This document shows positions 32,540 through 42,894 of a stretch of 64,000 bases of DNA, one piece after another. The notes below the pieces were generated by a model, which saw only the letters and a program-made list of their open reading frames with translations, was not told where the DNA came from and made no database searches. The position numbers and the translations under genes are program-made. The stretch comes from Undaria pinnatifida (taxonomy: Eukaryota; Sar; Phaeophyceae; Laminariales; Alariaceae), in the NCBI GenBank assembly GCA_012845835.1, contig JABAKD010000016.1:20977196-21041195 (forward strand). The letters run 5' to 3'. Numbering within the stretch: position 1 is the first letter of the stretch; every line of letters starts with the position of its first letter.

Positions 32540-33165
32540 AAACAGCTCTGAGCCCCCGAACCTTCAGACGGATTTAGAGCAGTTTCTTGCGCATTTACAC
32601 CAAAGAGCAAAGAGGCCACGACGTGAGAAACCGCTGGTTCGGATGCGCGTCGTGCTCCCGAGACCTGGTGTTTCTAGACGGGGGCACACTACAGGCCGAA
32701 AGTGCCGAGAACTGGTGTTCCCAGAGGGGGACATTGCAGACCACCATGCCTAACGAGGCTACCGACGGACTGGCACCGTCGGTGTTGGACTATTTCTTCG
32801 GGTGCAGTACGCATGGCTTCTTACGAGTTTCCGCGGGCGAAAGAGGAGGAACCACGGGTTCATACTCGCATTGTGTTCCCGAGGCCTTGTGTTGCCGTAA
32901 GGGAACAATGCAAGCCCAAGGAGGCGTGGACTGGTGTTCCCCGAAGGGGACATTGCACACTTAAAGTTCCAACGAGGTTTTACCTACGGATTGACACCGT
33001 CGGAATTTTAGGCATTTTCGGGCGCAGTTGGAGCGGATTCTTGCGTTTTCCCGCCGACGCGCGAAGAGGACCCGAGGAGACAAACCGCGGCTTCGGATTC
33101 GCGTCGTGCTCCCGCGGCCTGGTGTTCCCGGACGGAGACATTGCAGGCCCCAATTTCAACACGGC
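32540..33165 (+). repeat. three imperfect 215-bp repeats in element A
   Basis: Copies start near 32,560, 32,760 and 32,985. Each contains a CACCGTCGG(A/T)(A/G)TT-type start, AGAGGA/AGAGGC, CGCGTCGTGCTCCCG(A/C)G or a close variant, CCTGGTGTT and GGGACATTGCA. They lie just before the NADAR-like domain. Confidence 0.6.
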
Positions 33166-33169
33166 TTTT

Positions 33170-34020
33170 GATCCTTATCTCAAATACCCCACGGAAAAAG
33201 TGGCGGTGTTCTGGCAGCCCCCATCCTATTTGTCATCTTGGTCCCCATCGACGTTTGCCGTCGACGACGTGTCGTATCTCGCGTGGAGCAGTATATGATG
33301 GCCGAAAAGACCAGTCGTTTTCAAGACCATCGAGAAGTAGAGCTTATCACGCCGTCGACTAACCCAAGCACACACACGCATCGGTTGACGCGTGCGCAAC
33401 TTTGACTTCTCTGTTAGGGACAGGGAGAAGCAAAACGCCGTGTTATCTGGCCCCCACAAACTGATCTGTAGGGGGGGGGGGCTTCTGATTGTTTCGGCGC
33501 GAAGACCAATGGTACGGTAGGGGGGGTCCCTTTTGGGCATTTGCTTTTCAGTGGCTCGGTGTCACTCGCGCGAGTGACCCCCCTGTTTCTTGCGGTCACA
33601 TGATTTTGCGCTGTTTTAACATTCTCGATAAATATACGATAAGGGGTGGTTACAGCTACGGTGCACCAAAGAAATCGCCGAACGTGTTTTTTTGAGTGAA
33701 GTACAGAGTCATTCGCGCGATTATGACCGTATGTATGGGTGTGTTAGCTCAGACCCAGTAGTGAAACTTGGGGGTACCCCGCTACCATAGCCTTGATCAT
33801 AAACTAAATCCGCGCAAAATGCAGCAATGAAAAATCACCGTTTTAGCTCTGGAAACAAGCTTCTGGCTTAAGCCAGCCCTCTGGACCCAGTGTGGGGCAT
33901 TGGTCTCCGGGCGGATAATCCCAGGTCCAACAAGACATGCCAGTGGAGAGGAGAACCTCTGCTCGGTGAGGCAATTTCTGCCGTTCACGAAGCAATTCGC
34001 CACAGTGAGACCGGGTGGGC
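33170..34020 (+). pseudogene. NADAR (YbiA/DUF1768-like) domain carried in element A (fossil)
   Basis: Plus-strand fragments match the NADAR fold signature in order: VAVFWQPPSYLSSWSPSTF near 33,200, EQYMMAEK near 33,286, then, after a MITE-1 insertion, SGNKLLA and VWGIGLRADNPRSN near 33,890, and CQWRGEPLLGEAISAV near 33,935. In known proteins this family binds ADP-ribose-type nucleotides, and some members remove ADP-ribose from nucleobases. It lies between gag and RNase H of the LTR fossil in the same direction. It is broken, partly by the inserted MITE (33,504-33,798). Whether it was expressed as element cargo or captured from the host is unknown. Confidence 0.75.
33504..33798 (+). mobile_element. 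MITE-1 copy inserted in the NADAR-like region
   Basis: It starts GACCAATGGTACGGTAGGGG and ends CTACCATAGCCTTGATC. Both subterminal sites are visible; the left one reads GTCACTCGCGCGAGTGAC. NADAR-like coding similarity stops before it and resumes after it, so it arrived after the domain was in place. Confidence 0.85.
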
Positions 34021-34309
34021 GCACCCGACTCCCCTAGTCGATTCCGCACTTAAAACTGCGACTGCAGGAATCAAGAAGTGTCGTCCGCGCCGCGGCCGGG
34101 CCGATAACAGCAGCCAGCCCCCGCAGATGTTCTCCTTCGGATATGTCGGCCTATTTCTCGGACGCGCTGGTCTATTAAAAGCCGTGAATGTTTTTGGACA
34201 TAGCTCTGGCGTCGGCCCTGACCTTGCTCTATCAGAACATGGTCCCTGCTTCGTCGGGGGTACTGTGACGCTGGACGACGTTTTGTTCACTATCACAATC
34301 GCGTATATC

Positions 34310-34620
34310 AGTCAAGCAACGCTTGACTCGGAGAGGCGCTGGACTCCTCTAGATATGGAGACCGGCCGTATTGTTGCGCTCCCAAATACCTCCGAGGGTA
34401 CTTTGTTAGGGAACAAAGTTCCGCATATCCTCCGGATACAAGACACGGGAAAGCATTGGCAAAGGGGGGACCCACAACGTACGAGTCCCGCGGCAGCTTT
34501 TAGAGTGCTTCACCGCGTTCGATTGCACACTCGAATACCGTAAAGGCAGCGCCAACGGCCACGCCGATTTTCTGCCCCCCTCACCAGAGCCTGCTACAGA
34601 GCACGACCGCAGTAGGGCGA
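34310..34620 (+). pseudogene. RNase H C-terminal part of element A (fossil)
   Basis: Fragments such as ISQATLDSERRWTPLDMETG and LEYRKGSANGHADF match the end of a Ty3/gypsy RNase H domain (kin of the usual YRKGxxNxxADxLSR motif). The same region is present at 54,400-54,700 in element B. Broken. Confidence 0.7.
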
Positions 34621-34694
34621 CAAGCTTCAACCCCGTGGGAGATAGCGGTATCAACCTCCTACGGATCTGCGGGCTGCGTACTCCCTCCTCGCCG

Positions 34695-34820
34695 ATCTCA
34701 GGGGTCGGTTTGGGTGGGTTCTTGCCATGCACCGGAAGCACTGCCTTAGGTGGGCTGGCGCCCCGCACCCTTCACCAGAAGCACTGCCTTGGATGGGCTC
34801 GTGCCCCCCACTGAGCATGG
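34695..34820 (+). repeat. 39-bp-type GGTGGGCTCGTGCCCCGCAC repeats in element A
   Basis: About three copies; the equivalent place in element B (54,825-55,035) has about five. The repeats encode a GLGGLVPRTE-like unit, so copy number has changed between the two elements. Confidence 0.65.
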
Positions 34821-35439
34821 TTTCTTGGGTGGACTCCTCCTCGCCTCCCGATTTTCACGATTTTTGCCCACATAAGCCACGTATGAAGATTGGCGGCATT
34901 TCTACCCCCCCGGGGAGATTCGTCGCTCGTGTTTGTGCCTCCATCGTCACTGCCGAAGGCTGTACCAGCCGCTGTTCGAATTCGCCTGCCGCTGATACCG
35001 TTGTCTCTTCGGTTTTTTCCATGCACATCGAGGGCGGCACGGGCCCCGCAGAAGCCCTGGCTGCAGCGACGACCATCGCACATCCGACTCCTCTATTGAG
35101 GAGCTCTACACAGGAAACCGACTCTACCGCAACCACCGGTTCGATCAAGTCCGTCTCTGCCTTGCTTGGCACTCCAGCCCTTCCGTCGGCGACGACGCGC
35201 CGACGAACAGCGACAGCAATCGGTAATGCACCCCCGCTGCATATTATGGATTCTGGCCCAGCGGGGCCCCTCGACCATCTGGCCGGAGTGTCTACACCGC
35301 CGCGAGTCCCACGGGCTCGGCCGATCCCGTCGACCGCCGCGACTCCTCCCCTCCGGTCCCCACGGTACCGACCCCGTCTGAGCGTGACCGCTCGCAACCT
35401 ATTGGCACTCCAATATGACGATCTCCGTCCACTCCTGGT

Positions 35440-36240
35440 GACACGCCAACTGCACCCACAAAGTTAGACGCCCTTGACGCTGATGAACTGCAGTTCGCTG
35501 ATTCCGTTGCGCGATTTTCGCATGCCGACTGTGAGCGAGAACACCAGATTGCACCGATGCGCCATGCCGAGGTGCGCTACGCCACCATCGTCCGGCCGCC
35601 GGCACAGTCACCCGAGTTCTTGTCGGGTTACCCTTTGCACAAGCGTTCCTTTCGGACACGCCGGAGCCGACAAATAAAGACCACCTACGTACAATCGAAT
35701 ACCACTCGTCCGTGACCTGCGGTGGCTTCACCTCGGTGATATACAAGACGCATTTGCTGAGACTCTCTCAACAATTCCGGGGTCGGGAAATGGACCCCCA
35801 ACACTCTTGAACCCCCATCTTACGTTCTTCGGCTGTCACCCGGACCAACACCGCTAAACCAACCGCTTTCCCGCCGAATGCGCATCGGTGCGGTACAGCG
35901 TGAGCTTTCACCGGGCAAAGGCGAAATATTTGGGGGCCCAGTTACGCTCGCGTCACGCGCATAGAGTGGATTCGCCACCTCCGCGACACAGTACTCCATC
36001 AGAGAAACCACGTTTGGTATAAAACCGTCGATGGGATGTGGTGGCTTGAGACAATCAGTGCGAGTATGACTGAAGGCGGGCTATGTCTGGTCCGATTTTA
36101 GGTCGACCGGAGGCTGATTGAACTCCTTCACCCTCCGGCGCGCTACACTGCTTCGACGGATACCGCACGAGGCTCTTGGTATCTTCAGGTTTACGTCGGC
36201 AACGCCTTCCCGCGGGGGATTCAACGTAATATAAATGACC
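35440..36240 (+). pseudogene. C-terminal pol-like segment of element A (fossil)
   Basis: Fragments such as LDADELQFADSVARFSHAD (about 35,480-35,540) and, further on, pieces resembling the post-integrase tail of gypsy-like pol in algal elements. Only part is shared with element B. Broken. Confidence 0.5.
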
Positions 36241-36609
36241 CTCAAGGCGCGGCCGTGGGTAGTCAACTTTCAAGCCGTTGCCGCTCCTCGAAAGCTTTTT
36301 TTCCGGGTTAAGAGGTTTCTAGTTCTCGACGTTTGTTTCTTTGTGGGATTTCGACCTTTTTGTTTGGATGTGGGGTGGTTCTTCCCATTTTATTTTCGCC
36401 TTCCGGACAACCCTGTTCAGTGTCGGGCACGGTCTGGGCGATAAGGTCGCTATTTGAAGCACAGGCCCATCGGTTTTTCGTGTTGGTTCAAATTTGCCCT
36501 GCCGACCACTTCCTCAGACCAGAGCCGGGCGGCGACCGGGGTATCCTGTTTACGCATAACGTGGTACGGGGCTGTGTTAGATCGTGTGTTACTTTTTTGT
36601 GCTGGATGT

Positions 36610-36878
36610 GACCCAGGCTACGGTAGGGGGGTCCCCTTTTGGGCCTTTTATTTCAGTGGCTAGGCGTCACTCGCGCGAGTAACCCCTTTGTTCCTATGCA
36701 ATCTTACGTTTTCTTTATGTTTCACATTGACGAAATCAATCCCCAATGCAAAGGTGATCTAAGCTGCGCGAAACCAAGTATCTAGACCATCTTCGTCCGT
36801 GGGGTACAGAGCTACTCGTGCGAGTGGCTCAAACACACCAGTGAAAATGGGGGTACCCCCCCTACCGTAGCCTTGGTC
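36610..36878 (+). mobile_element. MITE-1 copy (269 bp) in the 3' region of element A
   Basis: It runs from GACCCAGGCTACGGTAGGGG to CCCTACCGTAGCCTTGGTC. It is very close to the inverted copy at 44,329-44,597, which is also 269 bp, so both are recent. Element B lacks it at the matching site. Confidence 0.9.
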
Positions 36879-37351
36879 ATTGTGTTCTACATCTTTCGGC
36901 AAAACACTTCTCCCCCTCGCGGGTTTGTCGATCGTGCCACCTTTCGTTTACGGTATTCGTTGTTTCCTTATCTCCCTCCCCGCCGTGCCGGTGGGGCTGT
37001 GGCTTTTTTGTTGCTTGACCTCTGCCTCGTATAAGCGCCTGTGCTCCCCTTCATTTAGACGAGGGTTGTATCTTTTCCTGTGGTTTGTTTGCCGTGGGCT
37101 TTTCCTGTCTCGCCCCCTCCCGCCACACCGGCCGTACGCGGCTTGGGTTCGATTGGTTGTTTGCCTTGTTGTAGGGTCTGCGTTTCTTTCAAATGCTTTA
37201 CTCCGCGTGTTCCTTGCTTTATAGCCAGGCCGTTTAGAGGTGTCGCAGTGTTTTAAGGAGCCACATCTTCGTCTCATCGTATGGTTCGTAGAACCGGAGC
37301 TTATCCGAATTTCGCATAATTCTGCTGATGCGACTCATCAGGGTGGGCTAT

Positions 37352-37615
37352 TGTTAAGGTACGGCATTGAACGACCGGTAATTACCTGATTTAAATAGGT
37401 AATTGGTCTTTTTCGTGCGATATGACGGCGTTTTATATTCGAGGTAGTCAGGGGACGGAGAGACTCGTGTCTCCCGTCAGGACTCGTCATCTTCGGTTCT
37501 AATAATCGAAGCTGCTTCTCTCCCGCTTTGAGCTACGTAAGTGAGTAACTCCGGGGACATGCCCACATGGTTGACCTGAAGGGATACTCTTTGTTTCACC
37601 CTTAGCAACTTGACA
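37352..37615 (+). repeat. 3' LTR of element A
   Basis: Begins TGTTAAGGTACGGCATTGAA and ends GCAACTTGACA. Preceded by CATCAGGGTGGGCTA, also present before the element B LTR. Confidence 0.75.
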
Positions 37616-37756
37616 TGATATTCATAGGATACCTGATACAGATTCATAGGCAATGATGGGATTGCTCGTCGCGCTAGACTTTCATTTTGTTTCGCTCAGA
37701 GGATGCTGCTAGGAGGGTGTTAACGCCTGTCAGCTATGATGAGGGGACACCTGTTG

Positions 37757-37915
37757 ACCCGTGTGTGTTTGCGTGTGAGTTCCACACATTAAAACGGATA
37801 TTGCCACCCGTATAGATCAAACCAGTGTCCGTGCCGATGCCTCCCCCTGCGTAGATAGAGAGAATATCTCTGCAGACAGAATCTACAAGACACAGAGATG
37901 CACATTGCGAAGGCA
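37757..37915 (+). repeat. F5 repeat copy
   Basis: It contains GTTCCACACATTAAAACGGA, AACCAGTGTCCGTGCCGATG, TAGATAGAGAGAATATCTCT and ACACAGAGATGCACATTG, matching F5 copies at 39.6, 42.2, 45.7 and 48.5 kb. Confidence 0.6.
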
Positions 37916-38216
37916 GCAGTAACATGTGGTTTAGTCATATGGCATGCAATACCAAACAAAGGAGGCAGTGTAGCAAAGATAAACGTCATCACACCAGATA
38001 GCTCGGAAGGAAGAACGAAAAAAAACTGAGCAAGAAAACGAAAAGAGAAATAAATAGGGAGAATGATAAACAGTAGTAACGCCGGGGGCGGCGGGGTGGG
38101 GGAAGGGTGGGGGAAGGGGGGTACGACAGAGGAAACCCATGAGAAAGTGCCCTATCACACATACAAAATACATAGATGTACATAAATACGTACGTATTGC
38201 CATTCACTTACGTCAT

Positions 38217-38690
38217 GGTTTCTATCGCTGCACGGACGTTACGAGCGCGGCCCCTACTCCAGACGGCAAGTGTTGGAGTATCCGCGTGAAAAGATGCTCA
38301 TTTCGTGCGAGCTCAGTCGAAGCTCGGACAACATGGCAGGACACGACGATGAGCTCGTGATGTTCACCACGCGATCCATGAACATCTCTGTCTGCGGACT
38401 GAGTTTCACGATGTTACTCAACCATTGAAATGTTACTTCATCATTTCAACACGTCACAAATAAATGATGGAGTAACATCGTGAACCTCAGCCCTCGAACG
38501 GAGATGCTCATGGATCGTCTGGTGAGCATCACGAGCTCTTTGTCGTGTCCTCTCTCCTTTGTCCGAGCTTCCACTGAGCTCGCGCAAAGTGAGTATGTTT
38601 TCACGCGGATGCTCCGACGCTTACCGTCTGGAGTAGGGGCCGCGATCGTAACATCAGTGCGGCGATTGGAACCAAGCAAATAACAATATA
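38217..38690. repeat. foldback with arms of about 220 bp
   Basis: 38,217-38,434 is the imperfect reverse complement of 38,467-38,690, with a loop of about 32 bp. Arm words include GAGTAACATCGTGAA, CATGGATCG, GAGCATCACGAGCTC and GGAGTAGGGGCCGCG. By eye about 85 percent of positions pair in the inner part. The minus strand of the right arm has a 77-codon open frame (CTC-rich start, KELVMLTRRSM). Related words recur at 61,835-62,320. A transcript would fold into a long hairpin. Confidence 0.8.
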
Positions 38691-38737
38691 CATCTTATAC
38701 GATATCGTTGGAGATTTGTGTTGCAAAGCAAAGTAGC

Positions 38738-39453
38738 TACGAGCTGGGCCGGCCAAGAAACCCCCTCATCCGTCAGTCGGGCATATCTTTTGACAGACCG
38801 TGACCCACTGCAAACTGAGCATATCCTCGTAATCAGCTAGACACGGTGGTCATTTTAAGCCCTCCAGCTTAAGAATCTGCCAAGTTGGTGCCGAAAAAAG
38901 TGTTTGCCACTCACGTCTCCTAGTTTGAGCATTTTTTTTCATGACTTGTTTGTGTTGCCTTTTCTAAAATTGTTCGAAATACAACGTGGATGGAATTGGC
39001 TCAATTTTTCTGGGCATGTACATCTTGGGACGAGGAGTAGAGACATGCGTTTCCTTTCATGGGTCACTTTCGTTCGAAAGTTATGAACGAATTCCTGGAT
39101 ATATATGTAAATTAGTATGCAGAGGCACTTCGGTGGAAACTTGGCCCGCCCCTCTCGAGTTTTGAAGTTAGGACCTGAAATTTTGACACGTGATTTGAAT
39201 CAAGCTAAAAAAAAAGTGGAAGTAAGATGCAAAAAAAAAAAAAAAATCGATGCACTTTTCCCCGCCTCAAGCTTCAGCAGAAATTTTGGGCGACCGTAAG
39301 AGGACAATTGTTTTTGTTTTGTTTTCATCCGACTTTGAATGTGTTGCTTAGCTGTAAAATCACGTGTAACAATTTCGGATCCAAACTCCAACAGTTGGGT
39401 GTGATGTTGCGATATTGTCCCCATGAGGACCTCTTGTCCCGCCCAGCTCGTAC
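38738..39453. mobile_element. 0.72-kb inverted-repeat element (GGCCGGCCAAGA family)
   Basis: It starts TACGAGCTGGGCCGGCCAAG and ends TTGTCCCGCCCAGCTCGTA. Shares GACACGTGATTTGAATCAAG followed by an A-rich tract with the copy at 11,551-12,280. No protein encoded. Confidence 0.75.
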
Positions 39454-39574
39454 TACGTACTGTAAATAAGAAAGTATCTATTGACAGGCCTTGGTGGCAT
39501 TGTGCATCTGGTCAAACATGATTTGTGTCTCAACCCGACCGAGGAACGTCCTGCTATGGTGTCATCGTAAAAGT

Positions 39575-39800
39575 ACCGTTTGTGTGTGTTCTTCACATTA
39601 AACTGATCTTTCCATCCGTCTGCATCCTGCAAAAACAGCCTCCGTGCCGATGCCTCATCTATCTGTGGAAGAGAAACAATGTTTGTGTGTGTTCTTCACA
39701 TAAACTGATACTCCCACCCATCTGTATTCAACACAACCAGTGTCCGTGATGATGCATGATACATACGTAGATGCTTACAAACTCCGTGGTTATAGCCCAT
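39575..39800 (+). repeat. two tandem F5 head units
   Basis: TTTGTGTGTGTTCTTCACAT recurs about 100 bp apart. Each copy is followed by TAAACTGAT, a CCATC-rich stretch and GTCCGTG.GATG (or CTCCGTGCCGATG). Confidence 0.65.
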
Positions 39801-40089
39801 GTATAGTATAGCCTATAACGTTTGTATTCTACAAAAGAAAATTGTTCGTCAAATATATTTTGAGGACATGGGGTTGGTCCTCGGGTCGAGTGGACATCAT
39901 TATTATTTTAGACATGAGATTGGGCTATCAGATGGATTTTTATTATTGATAGTTTTACTCACGGTCGATTTTTTGTGCTGAGGTGCAGGGCCTCTCCAGG
40001 AAAGAACATCAGAAAAAGCAAGGGCACCCCTTCCTCTTTTTTTTTTTTTTTGTTTCTTCGTCCCATTAGACTACTATCCTCGCACTGAT

Positions 40090-40386
40090 CTCGCGCTTCT
40101 CCCCAGTAGTAACTCAGATCTGGGGTCACATAGCGGACCCTTCCGCCACTCCCCACTACGTTACGTGCCTTCATTTTTGTCGCGAGTAAATTGCAGCATT
40201 TTCTTCCCTCGTCGCCTGTCGTCGATTTGTGCCTACCGACGCTGCTAGGCGCTCTCAGCAGCTAGTTGATCCCTTTTTTTCCAAATATCACCACCACCGT
40301 GGGAATCGAACTCAAGGACTAACGCTAATAATAATAGTATTCGAGGGTAACCACTAGAACACCGGGGCGACCGGTACACGTAGCAA
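40090..40386 (-). mobile_element. tRNA-derived SINE
   Basis: In minus sense the head is GTCGCCCCGGTGTTCTAGTG with an A-box-like TTCTAGTGGTTA. Then come a (TAT)n stretch and a B-box-like GAGTTCGATTCCC. The tail contains ATGAAGGCACGTAACGTAGT and GATCTGAGTTACTACTGGGG. No acceptor-stem pairing was found. Confidence 0.65.
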
Positions 40387-40449
40387 ATAAATGTTTGTGA
40401 AACAACTAGCAACTCCGCAGCGGGGGGATAGGGGATGACAGCCGGCGTC

Positions 40450-40770
40450 CCCGGGGCATCTGCCGTGGTTCAATGGTAATCCGCGTAACTACTACTACTA
40501 CTACTGTGTGGGTTGTTTCGTGGGGTTAAATTTCGCCAGTGAAAGGAGTTTCCAAAAACACTTACTGACATGCCGGAGGCGCGACAGCGCGAGTTGGCAA
40601 AATCCGATGCAAAGCAACGAGCAGTGGCAAAGTGGTACTGACTGAACCCTGCTTGCGAGAAAAATGCAGGCATGTAGCAGCCGCGGGGGAGAAAGAATGA
40701 CATCTGTGACCATACATAGAGCGATAGTATACCAGGTATAATAGCTTATCCAGAAGATGAAGGAGCCAAA
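40450..40770 (+). mobile_element. tRNA-derived SINE, second subtype
   Basis: The head GGCATCTGCCGTGGTTCAAT and GGTAATCCGCGTAAC is followed by an ACT repeat. The body shares ACGAGCAGTGGC, CTGAACCCTGC, GACATCTGTGACCA and TATCCAGAAG with the SINE at 12,612. Confidence 0.6.
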
Positions 40771-40834
40771 GAAAACTTCCTAAAATTACGGTTACACGAG
40801 CTGACTGAGCGGAAAATAGAAGCAACGATGCCAA

Positions 40835-42160
40835 ATGAAGTACACCAGGTACCTTATACCAGGTAGGTGTTCAACAACAGCGGATGCCGCCGTGGCCTCG
40901 CCATCCCAAGCTCCCGTGTCCTGCGGACGCATGTGCGTCGACTGTCCACTAACTATCCCAATATTTGTTAAAATGTTAGAGGTTAGGAAGCGCCTCGCTC
41001 GGAGTACTCTTCGGGACCCTGATACTCCGGAGTAAACGGCCCTCTCATTCAAACAAAAATGCGAACAACGCCCCTGTGACACATGGTACACGCCCCCGCG
41101 CCCCCCCCCCCCCCCCGCGCGCGCCCATCCAAACAGTTGGGGCAAACGCCCCGGGGTGGAGCTGGCAAGGCGCGAGGGGATGGAGCATAGGAATGTCGAC
41201 ATACATATCAACGGGCAGGTACATGCCTTGCTCAACAGCTAAAAAACAGTCGGCAGAGGACAGACAACTACTGAACTGTACGTACCTGCTACAGCAGCAG
41301 CCAGCAGCAGAGGTATTGCTTCTACTCTGTTGTACGAAGACATACACGATTGAAGATTCGTGAAAAACTTATTTCAGAATAATGCGTAACTTTGTAATCT
41401 AATTCGCTCAATGTGAAGTTCAACACATAACATTAGAATATGGAGTATGCATTACCCCTGGATCAAAACCGGAAAACGATCGCACACCGGAAGAAAATGC
41501 ACACGATAGTACCAGGTCCATGAGAGCACGGAGGACACCTACCGATACTAATAGTATTGTAGTATTGTAAGTAACAAACAGAAATCCTGGTCCAGGCTGG
41601 GTTTCTTATTTGGGAGAGGACGTGATCTACACAAGCTGAAGTATCTCAGCTCACGAATTTCTTACTATCTCGTACAGATCGGGCCGTCTTTCTTCGCCGT
41701 TTGGTATTGGGATAGCGTCTTTCTCACTATTATTAATACGTGTCCTGTACAGAGGATAGTAATACCAAAAAACGGGAAGAAAACCGATCGGTTCTATATT
41801 GGCCATGGTTGAACTGGGTCGTCGAGGGTCGTAGCGGGTACTGGAAAAAGACGTCAAAATGTGAACATATCGTCGGAGCGAACGGTTCAAGGGCCACATT
41901 CTTATTGAAGCAATCGCCCTGCCGAAATAAATTTGCAAAATTCCCATGAAAACTGAAACCAACCTCTTGATCGCCTTCGAAGCGAAAACAACCCTATTAA
42001 TAGTGCAAGGCTCGACCCGACTGCAGCCGGCTTTTGGTCGGGGCACGCAACCTGAACAAAACCTCGCGGATAGCACCGCGATATCGTATACCATGACTGA
42101 CCATGGTGTATTCTTCAGCTGATATTTCTGGTCCAACATCTGGTAGGGCTCGTGTTTCAA
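40835..42160. other. no gene seen
   Basis: About 1.3 kb with a 16-bp poly-C tract at 41,101-41,116 and minus-strand open frames (for example 41,651-42,160) that show no recognisable motif. Confidence 0.4.
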
Positions 42161-42164
42161 GAGC

Positions 42165-42310
42165 GCGGTGTGTGTTATTCATATTAAACTTGTTATTTCC
42201 CCACATCTTCATCAAGCACATCCGGTCAGCGTCCGCGTTGATTGATGGCTTAGACTAAACTATAGTCTAGAGAGGCGATCCCTGTGGTCATAAACTACAA
42301 GGAACAAGAA
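42165..42310 (+). repeat. F5 repeat copy with TATAGTCTAG palindrome
   Basis: GTGTTATTCATATTAAACTT, ATCAAGCACATCCGGTCAGC and CCTGTGGTCATAAACTAC follow F5 order. ACTATAGTCTAGAGAG is inserted near the middle. Confidence 0.5.
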
Positions 42311-42894
42311 ACACACAATCCAAATACAGCAAGGCGACTTGGATGTGCAAAACCGACCGCAAATGAGCACGAGGGCAAAAGGTGAAATATGCGAGCCAGC
42401 ACACCAGACAGATTTCAGCGAATCAAGAAATGACTAAAAACAAAAAAAAACAGGTCGGCACGACAAAAATGAATGACAAAGCACAACAGAGAACGGAGGG
42501 CCAGCAACCACACAGCAGATTCCGCCATCCAACCACCATCGGGGGCAGCAGGCATAGTGGGTTTCGAATGACCCTGCTGTGCAGGAGTAGGAGCATTGCC
42601 GCCGCATGGTCTATCGCCGGCGCATTGCTGTGTTTCTGACGACCTGCGACAGCGGCCTCGTTGCCCCTCTGTAGTACCAAATACCCAAACGAAGCCTACG
42701 ATAATTTTCACGCTCAAAAACAGCAACAGAGCAATGACGCCACCCACCTATTCGGTGCTGGGGCAGCATCCAGAGAATCATGAGTTAGAATCGTTTCTAA
42801 CGAACGCGAAAATATCAGGAATCCTGACAATAGGCCAAGATTCCTGACATTTTGAAAATCTGGAATATCACGTTAAAAACAAAAAATCGCGTTT

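Larger units (their letters stand above)
29430..37615 (+). mobile_element. Ty3/gypsy-like LTR element fossil (element A) with NADAR cargo
   Basis: Related direct repeats flank it at 29,430-29,708 and 37,352-37,615, both TG...CA. A TGG-starting primer-site candidate follows the left one, and a purine-rich AGGGTGGG precedes the right one. Parts in order: gag with zinc knuckle (about 29,710-31,640), a variable repeat-rich zone (31,810-33,165), a NADAR-like domain (33,170-34,020), an RNase H end (about 34,310-34,620), a Pro/Ser/Thr-rich tail and a C-terminal pol-like segment (to about 36,240), then 3' non-coding DNA. In one 73-bp block the two LTRs differ at 6 positions; elsewhere they are more diverged, so it is old. 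It is broken, with many breaks. Two MITE-1 copies are inserted in it. Confidence 0.8.

Noticed and set aside
35440-36240. A separate proline-rich host gene
   Set aside because: Its position between the RNase H end and the 3' LTR of element A, and its partial match to element B, make it part of the LTR fossil.
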